NCBI GenBank assembly: GCA_021737405.1
Contig: JAIPEG010000023.1
Location: 1-40,129 of the forward strand
DNA from: Bacteriovoracaceae bacterium
Lineage (GTDB): Bacteria > Bdellovibrionota > Bacteriovoracia > Bacteriovoracales > Bacteriovoracaceae
Reading direction: 5' to 3'
DNA length: 40,129 nt
How positions within the stretch are numbered: position 1 is the stretch's first letter; every line of letters starts with the position of its first letter. Shown here piece after piece: positions 8,160 through 16,575 of the stretch. The position numbers were made by a program, and so were the translations under genes. The notes below the pieces were generated by a model, which ran no database searches, had not been told where the DNA came from, and was given only the letters and a program-made list of their open reading frames with translations.

Positions 8160-9141
8160 TTTCAAATTCGGCAAAAACGGGAAAGTGATCTGAGTACCCT
8201 GGATTCTTGGTTTTCTTATGATCAAAGCCTTTAGGAATCCCAGTCACTCGAGAGCCCCAAAATTGACCTTTCTTGGTGTACTCAGTAACGGTCTGAGAAA
8301 ATTCCGGTCGATGAATATCAAATTTCTTTAAACTAAGCCTTGAAGAATAAAAGATTCTATCAAGTAAGTTCCAACTCATGGTCGGCTTATAAAAGTAAGT
8401 GCCTCCCCCTCTAAATTCACGAGAACTGTCACTGAGTATTTTTTTCATTTCATTAAAGGGATGGGGATATTCATTATCCAAGGTATTGAAATCTCCTAGC
8501 GCTAAAATTGAAGCTTTAGGCCTCTCTTTCAAGACCGCCGCGATGCGCTCGTTTAAAAGAGCTGCCGCTGCCAATCTCTTAGGAGTCTTAGATCTTTGAG
8601 AAGGCCAATGATTGACGAAAACGACAATGATTGATTTATCTTTTGCTTCTAGGTGAACTTCTAATAAGTTTCTTGTTTTAAAAGTAAGTGGCCACTCTTT
8701 TTTATCAATTAGTTTGAAAATATTTTTGTCATAAATGAGTGCCGTATTGATGCCCCTTTTGTCCGAACCAGTCGTTGTCACTGAGCCAAAGAGCTTTAAT
8801 TGGGTTGCGAATAATTGTACGAGTTCTTGATTTTCTATTTCAATAAGGCCCAAGAGATCAATTTTGTAAGGGATCGAAGAAAGTACTTTAAGGTGTTGTT
8901 TTAATTTTAAATCAACTTTTTCCTGGGTCCAATTTAAAGTCTCACAATACTTACGATAATAGTTCTTCTTTATTTTCTTACACTCTTTCTTATGGGGGCT
9001 CTTTATTGGAAGGTAAGTGCTGTCATCTGCAGTCTTTGACTTATTGGCGTCAAAGAAGTTCTCCACATTATAAGAGACAACCCCAAGACCCCAGGTCGCA
9101 GGTGCAATAACAAGACAAATGATCAGTAACAATTTACGCAT
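8146..9141 (-). CDS. Exported endonuclease/exonuclease/phosphatase family protein
   Basis: 331 aa from ATG 9141. A GTG five codons upstream keeps the frame open, but it lies inside the SD/terminator hairpin, and the ATG has GGAGGG 7 nt before it. A signal peptide is clear (MRKLLLIICLVIAPATWG). EEP-fold (DNase I-like) motifs appear in order: VVSYNVENFFD, LGLIEIEN (catalytic Glu), FVNHWPSQ, LALGDFNTLD (GDFN), and GYSDHFPVFAEF (terminal SDH). Secreted family members cleave nucleic acids or phosphoesters. The substrate is not determinable, but export suggests nuclease or phosphatase action outside the cytoplasm. It lies downstream of bcp, separated by an intrinsic terminator. Confidence 0.88.
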   Translation of the reverse strand: MRKLLLIICLVIAPATWGLGVVSYNVENFFDANKSKTADDSTYLPIKSPHKKECKKIKKNYYRKYCETLNWTQEKVDLKLKQHLKVLSSIPYKIDLLGLIEIENQELVQLFATQLKLFGSVTTTGSDKRGINTALIYDKNIFKLIDKKEWPLTFKTRNLLEVHLEAKDKSIIVVFVNHWPSQRSKTPKRLAAAALLNERIAAVLKERPKASILALGDFNTLDNEYPHPFNEMKKILSDSSREFRGGGTYFYKPTMSWNLLDRIFYSSRLSLKKFDIHRPEFSQTVTEYTKKGQFWGSRVTGIPKGFDHKKTKNPGYSDHFPVFAEFEISGK

Positions 9142-9165
9142 AAAAAAACCCTCCACAGGAGGGTT
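9142..9165 (-). terminator. Rho-independent terminator that contains the next gene's SD
   Basis: On the minus strand AACCCTCC (9165-9158), loop TGT, GGAGGGTT (9154-9147) is a perfect 8-bp stem followed by five more T. It follows bcp by about 30 nt. The 3' arm GGAGGG is also the SD of the exported nuclease-family gene whose ATG is at 9141. The same bases therefore both end the upstream transcript and, in read-through RNA, could hide the ribosome binding site. Confidence 0.8.
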
Positions 9166-9193
9166 CTATTATAGGACTCTTTGGACTGTCACC

Positions 9194-9667
9194 TTAAAGG
9201 TTCTCTTTTATCCAATTTAAAACGTCATCATGGTGAGATTTTGTTTTGACCTTATCCATGACGTGCTTAAGTTTGCCATCTTTACCGATGATAAAAGTTG
9301 TTCTCAAAATTCCGTCATACTTTTTACCCATAAACTGCTTAGGTCCCCAGGAGCCGTATTTGTCGGCAATCTTATGATCTGGATCGCTTAAAAGATCAAA
9401 ATTAAGACCTTCCTTATCAATAAATTTCACCAAACGCTCGGGAGCATCTGGGCTCACGCCAAGAACGACTGTTTTCGCACTTGCAAACTTCTTCTTTGTG
9501 TCCCTAATTCCACAAGCCTGAACCGTGCAACCTGGAGTCATCGCTTTGGGATAAAAATAAAGCACAACATTTTTTTCACCTTTAAAATCTTTTAGGGAAA
9601 CCTTTTCACCCGATTGATTAACAAGTGTGAATGCTGGTGCTACGCTACCTACTTTTGGAAATGCCAT
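9194..9667 (-). CDS. bcp: Thiol peroxidase of the BCP/PrxQ family
   Basis: 157 aa. The start is ATG 9667, preceded by AAGGAG with a 6-nt spacer; a longer in-frame start seven codons upstream would abolish that SD. The peroxidatic and probable resolving cysteines are in TPGCTVQACGIRD, the BCP signature with five residues between the two Cys. KVGSVAPAFTLVNQSGEKVS is the usual Prx N-terminus and VVLYFYPKAMTPGC precedes the active site. It reduces H2O2 and organic peroxides with thioredoxin. No signal peptide. It is 14 nt downstream of the MBL hydrolase and is likely in an operon with it, followed by a terminator. Confidence 0.93.
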   Translation of the reverse strand: MAFPKVGSVAPAFTLVNQSGEKVSLKDFKGEKNVVLYFYPKAMTPGCTVQACGIRDTKKKFASAKTVVLGVSPDAPERLVKFIDKEGLNFDLLSDPDHKIADKYGSWGPKQFMGKKYDGILRTTFIIGKDGKLKHVMDKVKTKSHHDDVLNWIKENL

Positions 9668-9681
9668 TTTCTTCTCCTTTA

Positions 9682-10461
9682 TTACCAATGATTTCTCAAT
9701 TCTCTTAGTGTTAAAAAAACTTCCTTTCGAGTTTTTGGACTCCCAGGTAAGTTACCTATGATCTCGTCTGAATCTAGACGAAAGAAACAATTAATCTCTA
9801 ATTCATCTTTTAACGTCGTTGTCACGGGAGCATTTTCCCAGTCAATCTTTTTATATTTTTCAAGCCACTCTTTGGCCTGAGAATTACTTGGCTCGTTTTT
9901 TAAAGTAAAACCTAAATTATTCCCTAAATACTCGTGCCCTGGATAAACGATGACTTCATCAGGAAGGGTCAGAAACTTTTTTTCGATGGTTTCAAATAAG
10001 ACTTCTGGACTGCCGCCATTATGACAATTCCCCACTCCTGCATTAAATAATGTATCACCGGTAAAGACGGCAACCGGTCTTCCCTTTGAAACAAGCAGTA
10101 AACAGAGATGAGCAAAGGTGTGACCAGGAGTATCGAGGGCTTCTAGGTAAGTTTCATCATCAACCTGAATCTTTTCTCCTTCCTTTAAAAAAACATTGGC
10201 CTCTTTAATTTTGCCCAGACCATTAGGGTGAGCATAAACGACACAGCTAGTCTTTTTGACTATTTCTTCATTGCCTCGCGTATGATCCCAATGCTCATGG
10301 GTATTGATAACACCTTTGATAAGGCCACCAATTTCTTGAGCGCTCCTGATGCTCTCTTGCCCATCCCATGGGTCAATGATGAAAAGATGGCCCTGCGCTC
10401 CTTCAACAATGTAGCTAAAGTTTCGTAATTGAGAACCGGTATAGTTTTGATGTACTCTCAT
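9682..10461 (-). CDS. MBL-fold hydrolase, glyoxalase II-like
   Basis: 259 aa, cytoplasmic. The metallo-beta-lactamase metal motif is THEHWDH (H55, H57, D59, H60), followed by DTPGHTFAHL, FTGDTLF and VYPGHEYLGNN, the order seen in hydroxyacylglutathione hydrolases and related thioesterases. The C-terminal region (FFRLDSDEIIGNLPGSPKTR) resembles the substrate-binding domain of glyoxalase II, though I cannot confirm glutathione specificity. The start ATG has AGAGG 4 nt upstream. Its operon partner bcp suggests a role in thiol or reactive electrophile metabolism, by context only. The end carries a double stop TAATAA, and the bcp SD follows immediately. Confidence 0.85.
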   Translation of the reverse strand: MRVHQNYTGSQLRNFSYIVEGAQGHLFIIDPWDGQESIRSAQEIGGLIKGVINTHEHWDHTRGNEEIVKKTSCVVYAHPNGLGKIKEANVFLKEGEKIQVDDETYLEALDTPGHTFAHLCLLLVSKGRPVAVFTGDTLFNAGVGNCHNGGSPEVLFETIEKKFLTLPDEVIVYPGHEYLGNNLGFTLKNEPSNSQAKEWLEKYKKIDWENAPVTTTLKDELEINCFFRLDSDEIIGNLPGSPKTRKEVFLTLRELRNHW

Positions 10462-10539
10462 CTGACCTCTTTAAATTAAGTTCAAACAAGGCTATTCTTT
10501 GTTTTCAAGGTTTTCAACTGTTGTATAAGGTTAAAGATA

Positions 10540-11799
10540 ATGAATATTGACGCACAAGCTGTAACTAAACTTTTTCTTCTCTTCTTATTTTCAAAGTCCG
10601 TTATTGAGTCCTGGCTTGAGGCCAAAAATAAAGGTCATATTATTGCCAATCGCAATGAAGTTCCTGATAAATTTAAGGAAACCATTACTTTAGAAGAGCA
10701 CCAAAAAGCAGCTGATTACTCGGTAACAAAAATTAAGGCCGGAAAGCTTTTTCATTTTATTGATCTCTTAGTTCTCCTTGGTTGGACCCTCGGTGGTGGA
10801 TTAAGTATGCTACAAAATTTTGTCGCAACTTTTTCTTTGTCTCCCATTTATGAGGGTGTCGCTTACCTTGCTATCTTCGGCCTTATTTCGACTCTTATTT
10901 CTCTACCTCAAAGTATCTATATGACTTTTGTTATCGAAGAGAAGTTTGGCTTTAATAAAATGACTCCTGCTCTTTTCGTTAAAGATATGTTTAAAGGTTT
11001 AGTACTAGGTTCCATTTTAGGACTTCCCCTTTTTGCGGCCCTTCTTTGGGTTATGCAATCCCTTGGTAATAACTGGTGGATTTATGGCTGGGGCCTTTTA
11101 ACAGGTTTTCAGTTTATTCTCCTTTGGGGCTATCCACGCTTCATAGCGCCCCTCTTTAATAAGTTTAGCCCAATGGATGAAGGACCTCACAAAGAACGTG
11201 TGCTTGATCTTCTAAAGCGCACGGGCTTCACGAGTAACGGTCTCTTCGTTATGGATGCCTCAATAAGAAGTGCCCATGGCAATGCCTACTTCACAGGCTT
11301 TGGAAAAAATAAAAGAATTGTTTTCTTTGATACTCTTCTTAAGACTTTAGAGCCTGGTGAAGTTGAAGCTGTTTTGGCCCACGAGCTAGGCCACTTCAAA
11401 AGAAAGCATATCGTTAAGCAACTCGTGCGCTCTGTTGTCATGAGTTTTGCGGCCTTCTTTATTTTGGGTCAGCTCATCCAGTCCATGACTTTCTTTTCAG
11501 GTCACGGTGTCACCACAAGTAACCTTCACTTAAGCCTTCTTCTCTTTGCCATGGTAAGCGGTGTTTATACTTTTTGGGTAACGCCTTTAAGTGCTTGGAT
11601 AAGTCGTAAATACGAATTTGAAGCTGACTCTTTTGCAGCAGAGTTCGCAGAACCAAGAGAGCTTATCTCTGCTTTGGTTAAACTCTATAAAGACAACGCA
11701 AGCACCCTAACCCCAGACCCAACATTTTCTGCTTATTACCACTCTCATCCTCCAGCCCTTATCAGGGTGCAGCATTTAGAGGGACTTTCTAAGCAATAG
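10540..11799 (+). CDS. M48 family CAAX prenyl protease 1 (Ste24-like)
   Basis: 419 aa membrane zinc protease. The active site is HELGH (H281, E282, H285) in AVLAHELGHFKRKH, and the third ligand is E361 in FEADSFAAEF. At least six hydrophobic segments are seen before and after the catalytic motif, matching the Ste24 architecture of an N-terminal multi-helix domain plus an M48 domain. The conserved VIEEKFGFNKMT segment is also typical. In eukaryotes the family cleaves prenylated CAAX proteins; bacterial members most likely act in membrane protein quality control, since bacteria lack that pathway (inference). It is divergent from the MBL gene across 78 nt. Confidence 0.93.
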   Translation: MNIDAQAVTKLFLLFLFSKSVIESWLEAKNKGHIIANRNEVPDKFKETITLEEHQKAADYSVTKIKAGKLFHFIDLLVLLGWTLGGGLSMLQNFVATFSLSPIYEGVAYLAIFGLISTLISLPQSIYMTFVIEEKFGFNKMTPALFVKDMFKGLVLGSILGLPLFAALLWVMQSLGNNWWIYGWGLLTGFQFILLWGYPRFIAPLFNKFSPMDEGPHKERVLDLLKRTGFTSNGLFVMDASIRSAHGNAYFTGFGKNKRIVFFDTLLKTLEPGEVEAVLAHELGHFKRKHIVKQLVRSVVMSFAAFFILGQLIQSMTFFSGHGVTTSNLHLSLLLFAMVSGVYTFWVTPLSAWISRKYEFEADSFAAEFAEPRELISALVKLYKDNASTLTPDPTFSAYYHSHPPALIRVQHLEGLSKQ

Positions 11800-11837
11800 A
11801 CTCGGGGTAATTTTGTCCTTTATGTCATTTTTATAAA

Positions 11838-11906
11838 TGTAAGATGAAGGTTTTTCTTACAATATGTGTTTAAGTTATTGGATATAGGACAGTCTAAAAA
11901 TTGTCC
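11838..11906. repeat. Two short inverted repeats between the CAAX protease and the small peptide gene
   Basis: The first is TGTAAGA (11838-11844) and TCTTACA (11855-11861), a perfect 7-bp stem with a 10-nt loop containing five T. The second is GGACAG (11887-11892) and TTGTCC (11901-11906), six pairs including one G-U. Neither is followed by a T-run, so they are not convincing terminators. The second lies 13 nt before the -35 box proposed for the small secreted peptide and could be an operator. The function is unproved. Confidence 0.4.
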
Positions 11907-11919
11907 GTATTACGGCCTC

Positions 11920-11948
11920 TTGTCACAATTAATAGAGAGGTTTAAAAA
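11920..11948 (+). promoter_or_regulatory. Candidate sigma70-type promoter of the small secreted peptide
   Basis: TTGTCA at 11920-11925 (five of six matches to TTGACA), a 17-nt spacer, then TAAAAA at 11943-11948 (four of six to TATAAT). It lies 36 nt upstream of the ATG at 11984, and the SD GGAG is in between. Sequence match only. Confidence 0.4.
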
Positions 11949-11983
11949 TATATCAAGTACAGTTTTTATTAACGGAGTCTCGT

Positions 11984-12157
11984 ATGAATATTTTAAAAGC
12001 TCTTTTCACAGTTCTTTTATTACTAGGTTTTGCTAGTCATTCATTTGCTAGTGAATCACAAGAGGCACCAACAGGTACACCCGGATCAATTCTAGGTGAT
12101 ATCATCATTAAGCGCCCTCCTCCTGGTGAAGATGGACCTGGTGGACCTGGTCGCTAA
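11984..12157 (+). CDS. Small secreted Pro/Gly-rich peptide
   Basis: 57 aa, no recognised family. The first 22 residues form a textbook signal peptide (MNILKALFTVLLLLGFASHS, then FA before a Ser), predicted to be cut by signal peptidase I to leave about 34 residues. The mature part is ESQEAPTGTPGSILGDIIII-like followed by a Pro/Gly tail (RPPPGEDGPGGPGR). The real codons read GDIIIK in the middle. The gene has its own SD (GGAG, 6-nt spacer), an upstream candidate promoter and a strong downstream terminator, so it looks like an independently transcribed unit rather than noise. The tail alternates Pro and Gly like a short collagen-like or linker segment. Function unknown. Confidence 0.75.
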   Translation: MNILKALFTVLLLLGFASHSFASESQEAPTGTPGSILGDIIIKRPPPGEDGPGGPGR

Positions 12158-12179
12158 TTAAATTATCTCTTAGTTTCAT

Positions 12180-12210
12180 AAGCCCTTCTTTTCAGAGGGG
12201 CTTTTTTTTT
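12180..12210 (+). terminator. Rho-independent terminator after the small peptide gene
   Basis: AAGCCCTTCT (12180-12189), loop TTTC, AGAGGGGCTT (12194-12203): a 10-bp stem with a single G-U, followed by an uninterrupted T-run to 12210. It is 23 nt after the stop of the 57-aa gene. Confidence 0.9.
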
Positions 12211-12304
12211 CAATTTTCTTAGGCTCCCATTAGCACGCGGCTCCTTTACGACCTCTTTTAATTCTCGATACGCTTTGGGACACACACACTACTTAGGAGC
12301 CAAT

Positions 12305-12685
12305 ATGAACTCAAAAAACTATATCCAAGATGCCATTCGTACAGAGTCTACAGATTTTCAAAGTATGGACCAACGCTTGGGGGAAAATGGCACGAAAAGG
12401 CTTCTTCATGCAGGAATTGGACTGGCAACAGAGGCGGGTGAATTTCTTGATGCCCTTAAAAAACATATCTTCTACGGAAAAGAACTCGATAGAGTAAATC
12501 TTAAAGAAGAGATGGGTGATATTTTCTGGTATATGGCCATTGCCTGTGATGAGCTTGGTGTAGAATTTGAACCCCTCATGGAGAGAAATATCGCCAAGCT
12601 AAAGGCCCGCTATGGGGAAAAGTTCACTGAAAATAAAGCTGAAAATCGTGATCTAGAAAGTGAGAGAGTTATTCTCGAACAATAA
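12305..12685 (+). CDS. MazG-like nucleotide pyrophosphohydrolase
   Basis: 126 aa from ATG 12305, chosen because AGGAG lies 5 nt upstream; the frame is open ten codons earlier without a good SD. The all-alpha NTP pyrophosphatase pattern is clear: a first metal-binding helix with EAGEFLDALKKHIFYGK (ExxE-type) and a second with NLKEEMGDIFWYMAIACDEL (ExxD). Such enzymes hydrolyse (d)NTPs to the monophosphate and pyrophosphate, as house-cleaning or for dCTP/dUTP control. The exact substrate cannot be told. It stands alone between a terminator and a convergent gene. Confidence 0.85.
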   Translation: MNSKNYIQDAIRTESTDFQSMDQRLGENGTKRLLHAGIGLATEAGEFLDALKKHIFYGKELDRVNLKEEMGDIFWYMAIACDELGVEFEPLMERNIAKLKARYGEKFTENKAENRDLESERVILEQ

Positions 12686-12719
12686 AAGTCATTTTTTTTC
12701 GGGGGTTGGAGGGCTACTT

Positions 12720-13394
<675 letters not shown>

Positions 13395-13519
13395 CGGGCC
13401 CCTTACTCAAAATTAATAAACGAGACTCAGGCAAATTCGGCCTAATCCCACACTCGCTTATCGGGTAAAATTAACGAAAGTTTAAGGGCTTAGCCGAGTA
13501 GAACGGGCGAATAACGGCT

Positions 13520-13996
13520 CTAACCTATTGAATCTTCGATTACCTGGTGCCCTTCAAGCCTAAGAAGCTGTTTTTTCATACTCAAACCCGGCGCAAATCC
13601 AACCAAAGCGCCTGATTTTCCAATTACCCGATGACATGGAATGACCAAAGGTAAGGGGTTCCTATTGGCCGCCCCACCTACGGCGCGTATGGCCCGTGGC
13701 CGATTAATCGCCATAGCAACATCTTGATAACTTTTTAAATGTCCAAAGGGAATGAGGGCCAAAAAGCTCCAAGTTTCCTTTTGAAAATCTGTTCCAACTA
13801 GTTTGTAAGGAAGATCAAATTTAATGAGATCGCCTGAGAGAAAGGCCAATATCTGTTTTTTGGCTTCTGCATTTAAGGGATTACTATTTTCAATCACTTT
13901 ATAGACTTCACCTAGAAACTCTATTTTAATTAAGCTACTCTCCTGACTTGTTACTTTTATCCCCCCGATTTTTGAGGAAAAAATACTATGGGCCAT
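13520..13996 (-). CDS. ogt: Methylated-DNA-protein-cysteine methyltransferase
   Basis: 158 aa from ATG 13996. The suicide cysteine is C121 in LVIPCHRVIGKSGALVGFAP, preceded by AVGGAANRNPLP and the helix-turn-helix-like region FGHLKSYQDVAMAINRPRAI. It removes O6-alkylguanine (and O4-alkylthymine) damage by transferring the alkyl group to itself. The start is uncertain: the frame continues upstream and an ATG at 14086 has a good SD (GGGG, 6-nt spacer), but that extension would run antisense through the N-terminal strand of the amidotransferase gene and matches nothing in the family. From 13996 the protein starts with the expected beta strand (SIFSSKIGGIKVTS). No SD is obvious there. Confidence 0.9.
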   Translation of the reverse strand: MAHSIFSSKIGGIKVTSQESSLIKIEFLGEVYKVIENSNPLNAEAKKQILAFLSGDLIKFDLPYKLVGTDFQKETWSFLALIPFGHLKSYQDVAMAINRPRAIRAVGGAANRNPLPLVIPCHRVIGKSGALVGFAPGLSMKKQLLRLEGHQVIEDSIG

Positions 13997-14668
13997 ATTG
14001 CTATCTTTGATTGCGCAATTAAAAGACCCTCTTTGATGTGCTTTAATCGATTGGTTCAAACTATTAATCTCCCTTTCACTTACCATAGACCGCCCCTTCA
14101 TGGATTGTCATCAGCACAAGAGGACACAAATGCATTGGCCTATATTATTTTTGGAAGTGCGAGTAATGTAGAGGAGCGCCTAGACTGGCACAAGTCACTT
14201 TCAGATTTTTGTTACGAGAGGCTAAAAGAAAATAAACCTGTATTGGGTCTTTGTTTTGGTCATCAGCTGATGGCCGATTATTTTGGAATGGAAGTGACAA
14301 AAAACCCACAGCAAATGAGTTTATACGGTACCCGCTCTATTATCTTTGAAGAAAACTTTGGTCTTATAAAAAAAGGTCATGAATCAAATGTCTTTATTGC
14401 TCACTCCTACCAAGTTGTAGGCCCTTTAAAGGAATTAAAAGTTTTAGCTTCTAGTATTGATTGTCCCTATGATGGCCTATACCACCCGAGTATGCCTTAC
14501 TGGGGTTTTCAAGGTCATCCAGAAGGATCCCTTGATTTTTATCAACATGAAATTTTGGATCATACGAGTCCACTAGAGGATGATTTGTTAAAGAATTCTC
14601 TCAATAATGGTCTTGATATTATTCGACAATTTTCTCAGGTGGCACAAAAGTTAGTGCGTAGTCTTTAA
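13988..14668 (+). CDS. Class I glutamine amidotransferase-like protein
   Basis: 226 aa. The nucleophile elbow is GLCFGHQ with C89, and H177 and E179 in QGHPEGS complete the Cys-His-Glu triad. HSYQVV is the usual segment before. The N-terminal strand HIAIFDCAIKRPS is what a class I domain starts with, which supports ATG 13988; GAGGA lies 9 nt upstream. Stand-alone members of this group (COG0518-like) act on varied substrates such as gamma-glutamyl amides, and no synthetase partner is beside it. The start overlaps the opposing ogt start by 9 nt, and the end overlaps the convergent GAF gene by 50 nt. Confidence 0.85.
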   Translation: MGHIAIFDCAIKRPSLMCFNRLVQTINLPFTYHRPPLHGLSSAQEDTNALAYIIFGSASNVEERLDWHKSLSDFCYERLKENKPVLGLCFGHQLMADYFGMEVTKNPQQMSLYGTRSIIFEENFGLIKKGHESNVFIAHSYQVVGPLKELKVLASSIDCPYDGLYHPSMPYWGFQGHPEGSLDFYQHEILDHTSPLEDDLLKNSLNNGLDIIRQFSQVAQKLVRSL

Positions 14669-15287
14669 ACTTTTTTTCAATTTCAGGAGTAAAGGCGCCC
14701 AATTTATTGCAATCAATATCAAGCTCAGCAATCATTTCTCCACTTTTATTTTTTAGGGGAAGGATTAATTCACTATTTGTTTTTAAAGAACAAGCTATGT
14801 GGCGAATATCCTCATGAACATTGGCAACATTAACGACTCTCTCTTCCCTTAAAGCAAGACCACACAATCCCCTATCAAGTGGAATAACTTGATGATCCGT
14901 CGCCTCACCAATGTAGGGTCCTAAATATAAGTCCGTTGTGTTTTTTCCGAGAAAATAATTGGCCTTGTAATAGATGCCAATCCAATCGGTAACCTCTGGA
15001 ACAAGATTCTTAGCCCCTAGAACCCAGGTAAAAAGATCTGTCGCATAATTCCAAAGCTCCCTTTCATTTTCCAAAAAAACGAGAGGACCAAGAAGATCAG
15101 CCATTTCTTTAGCTTCCTCTTCACTGGCATCTGTACTTAAAAGACCAATCTCCTTGCCATTAAAAGAGACAGACCTCTCTTTCATTGGCCCATCACCTTT
15201 TTGAAGTAAAACCAATTCGTGAGATTCTAAAATAATCGACTTGAAATTAAACCTCGATAAAATACTGAGAAGACTTATATCTGTCAT
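14619..15287 (-). CDS. GAF-domain protein, free methionine-(R)-sulfoxide reductase-like
   Basis: 222 aa. The C-terminal 145 residues match fRMsr: TDWIGIYYK, YLGPYIGEATDHQVIPLDRG, LCGLALREE, HIACSLKTNSELILPL and AELDIDCNKLGAFT. Two of the three redox cysteines of Escherichia coli fRMsr are kept (C142 and C166, equivalent to C94 and C118). The first (C84) is replaced by His132. About 80 residues precede the domain, which is longer than the usual fRMsr (about 160 aa), and I do not recognise that part. The ATG overlaps the stop of the alpha/beta hydrolase by 4 nt (ATGA type), so the two are translationally coupled. It could be a reductase or a GAF sensor derived from one. Confidence 0.75.
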   Translation of the reverse strand: MTDISLLSILSRFNFKSIILESHELVLLQKGDGPMKERSVSFNGKEIGLLSTDASEEEAKEMADLLGPLVFLENERELWNYATDLFTWVLGAKNLVPEVTDWIGIYYKANYFLGKNTTDLYLGPYIGEATDHQVIPLDRGLCGLALREERVVNVANVHEDIRHIACSLKTNSELILPLKNKSGEMIAELDIDCNKLGAFTPEIEKKFKDYALTFVPPEKIVE

Positions 15288-16132
15288 AGATAGTCCAAAA
15301 AGGAGTCTTTAAGATACTCAAAGTAAGGTGTTCTATATTTTTCTATTTCATTATGAATTTCATGATAAGCACCATCAAAAACTCTTAATTGAAACCCCTT
15401 TTCAATATTTTCAAAGTAATCGATTAACTCTTTAGGATTAACGATTTTATCCTCACTACCTACAGATACATAGGCTGGGCACTTGACTTTAATTGGCTGG
15501 CAAAAAGTTTCACCTGAGCACTTAACCATTTCAAGCAATAGTTTTGTATGCAAAGTCATATGATTCTTACTATCAAATTTATAATTCTCTTTTACCCGAG
15601 GATCATGACTTAAGTTACCAAGATCGACTAAACCACCTAAACGAACACTCACGGGATTTTTCGCCAGAAAAGAAAAAACCGAACGCGGAGACCACGAAAT
15701 AAGAGGTCCGGCAGGACCCCCAAAACCCACGGGAGGTGCATTTAAATATACCTTTTCTGGATAGAAATCGGGCTTCACCTGACGTTGCATGAAACTCGCC
15801 GTAATTAGGGCCCCCATGCTATGGCCAAAGAGACAATATCTCTCCATACGGTAGCGAGATTTAAGATAAGCAATTATTTGATCTAGGTCTTGAATATAGT
15901 CTTGAAAATCATGAATAAAAGCATCTTCGCCCATAGAAAGGCCATGACCTCTTAGGTCATAGTAAAGAATATTATAAGCAGAGGAGAAAAGTTCTTTAAT
16001 GTATGAATGACGACCAAGATGCTCCCCTATTCCATGAGTAACGATAAGCCAACGAGGGTTACCTCTCTCATAGATTTCTGCGTGCAACTCGACTTCATCA
16101 CGCATTTTTATAAAGTGCTGCTCCCCTTGCAT
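15284..16132 (-). CDS. Alpha/beta hydrolase, monoacylglycerol lipase/lysophospholipase type
   Basis: 282 aa, no signal peptide. The nucleophile elbow is LFGHSMGALI with S105, preceded by THGIGEHLGRHSYIKELF and YDLRGHGLSMG, a pattern typical of the serine aminopeptidase S33/MGLL-type hydrolases. The acid is in VGSEDKIVNP and the His in DGAYHEIHNE, near the end as expected. The likely substrate is a monoacylglycerol or lysophospholipid. A good SD (GGAAGGA) precedes the ATG. It is coupled to the GAF gene, and a second hydrolase of the same superfamily lies at 19014-20033. Confidence 0.85.
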   Translation of the reverse strand: MQGEQHFIKMRDEVELHAEIYERGNPRWLIVTHGIGEHLGRHSYIKELFSSAYNILYYDLRGHGLSMGEDAFIHDFQDYIQDLDQIIAYLKSRYRMERYCLFGHSMGALITASFMQRQVKPDFYPEKVYLNAPPVGFGGPAGPLISWSPRSVFSFLAKNPVSVRLGGLVDLGNLSHDPRVKENYKFDSKNHMTLHTKLLLEMVKCSGETFCQPIKVKCPAYVSVGSEDKIVNPKELIDYFENIEKGFQLRVFDGAYHEIHNEIEKYRTPYFEYLKDSFLDYL

Positions 16133-16195
16133 ATTCCTTCCTTTGCGCCCCGTTTCAACCTAGACAGAATCCTTCCTCATGGTACACTTTTCTGG

Positions 16196-16570
16196 ATGTA
16201 TTGTCCTAAATGTTTAAACCAGACCCTCTTTATTCAAACAAAAGGTGTCGTTGATATTTATATAAATGGAAAGAAACGCGACAATGGTCGCTTCCTTTAT
16301 AATATGGATCCTGCCTATGAGGATGCCGTCATCTCCGACTTCACAACAAAATGTGAAGAGTTTTTCAAATGGTATGCTGACTTCAAAAATAAAGACACCA
16401 TTCAATACATTGAACTTTTAACTGTCGATATAAAGTGTGAGAGTGGTTGCCGCTTTTCCCCAATGGAGAGGTTCTCAGCAGTGGACACCGTTATAAGTAG
16501 AGAAGTCATTCAAGATGTTCTTACAAGTCTTGGAGAAAAATACAGTTTAGAAGTTGAACTTAAGGTTTAA
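16196..16570 (+). CDS. Small protein with two cysteine pairs, unknown function
   Basis: 124 aa from ATG 16196. The frame is open much further upstream, but that part is antisense to the alpha/beta hydrolase and has no coding character. The protein begins MYCPKCLNQT (C3, C6) and has a second pair C81 and C85 in KCESGCRFSP, so it could bind one zinc ion or an iron-sulphur cluster, with both pairs in one domain. The rest is mixed alpha/beta without a recognised family. There is no SD within 15 nt. It ends 5 nt before the CDF transporter, so both are likely co-transcribed, which hints at a metal-related role (inference). Confidence 0.55.
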   Translation: MYCPKCLNQTLFIQTKGVVDIYINGKKRDNGRFLYNMDPAYEDAVISDFTTKCEEFFKWYADFKNKDTIQYIELLTVDIKCESGCRFSPMERFSAVDTVISREVIQDVLTSLGEKYSLEVELKV

Positions 16571-16575
16571 TTATT

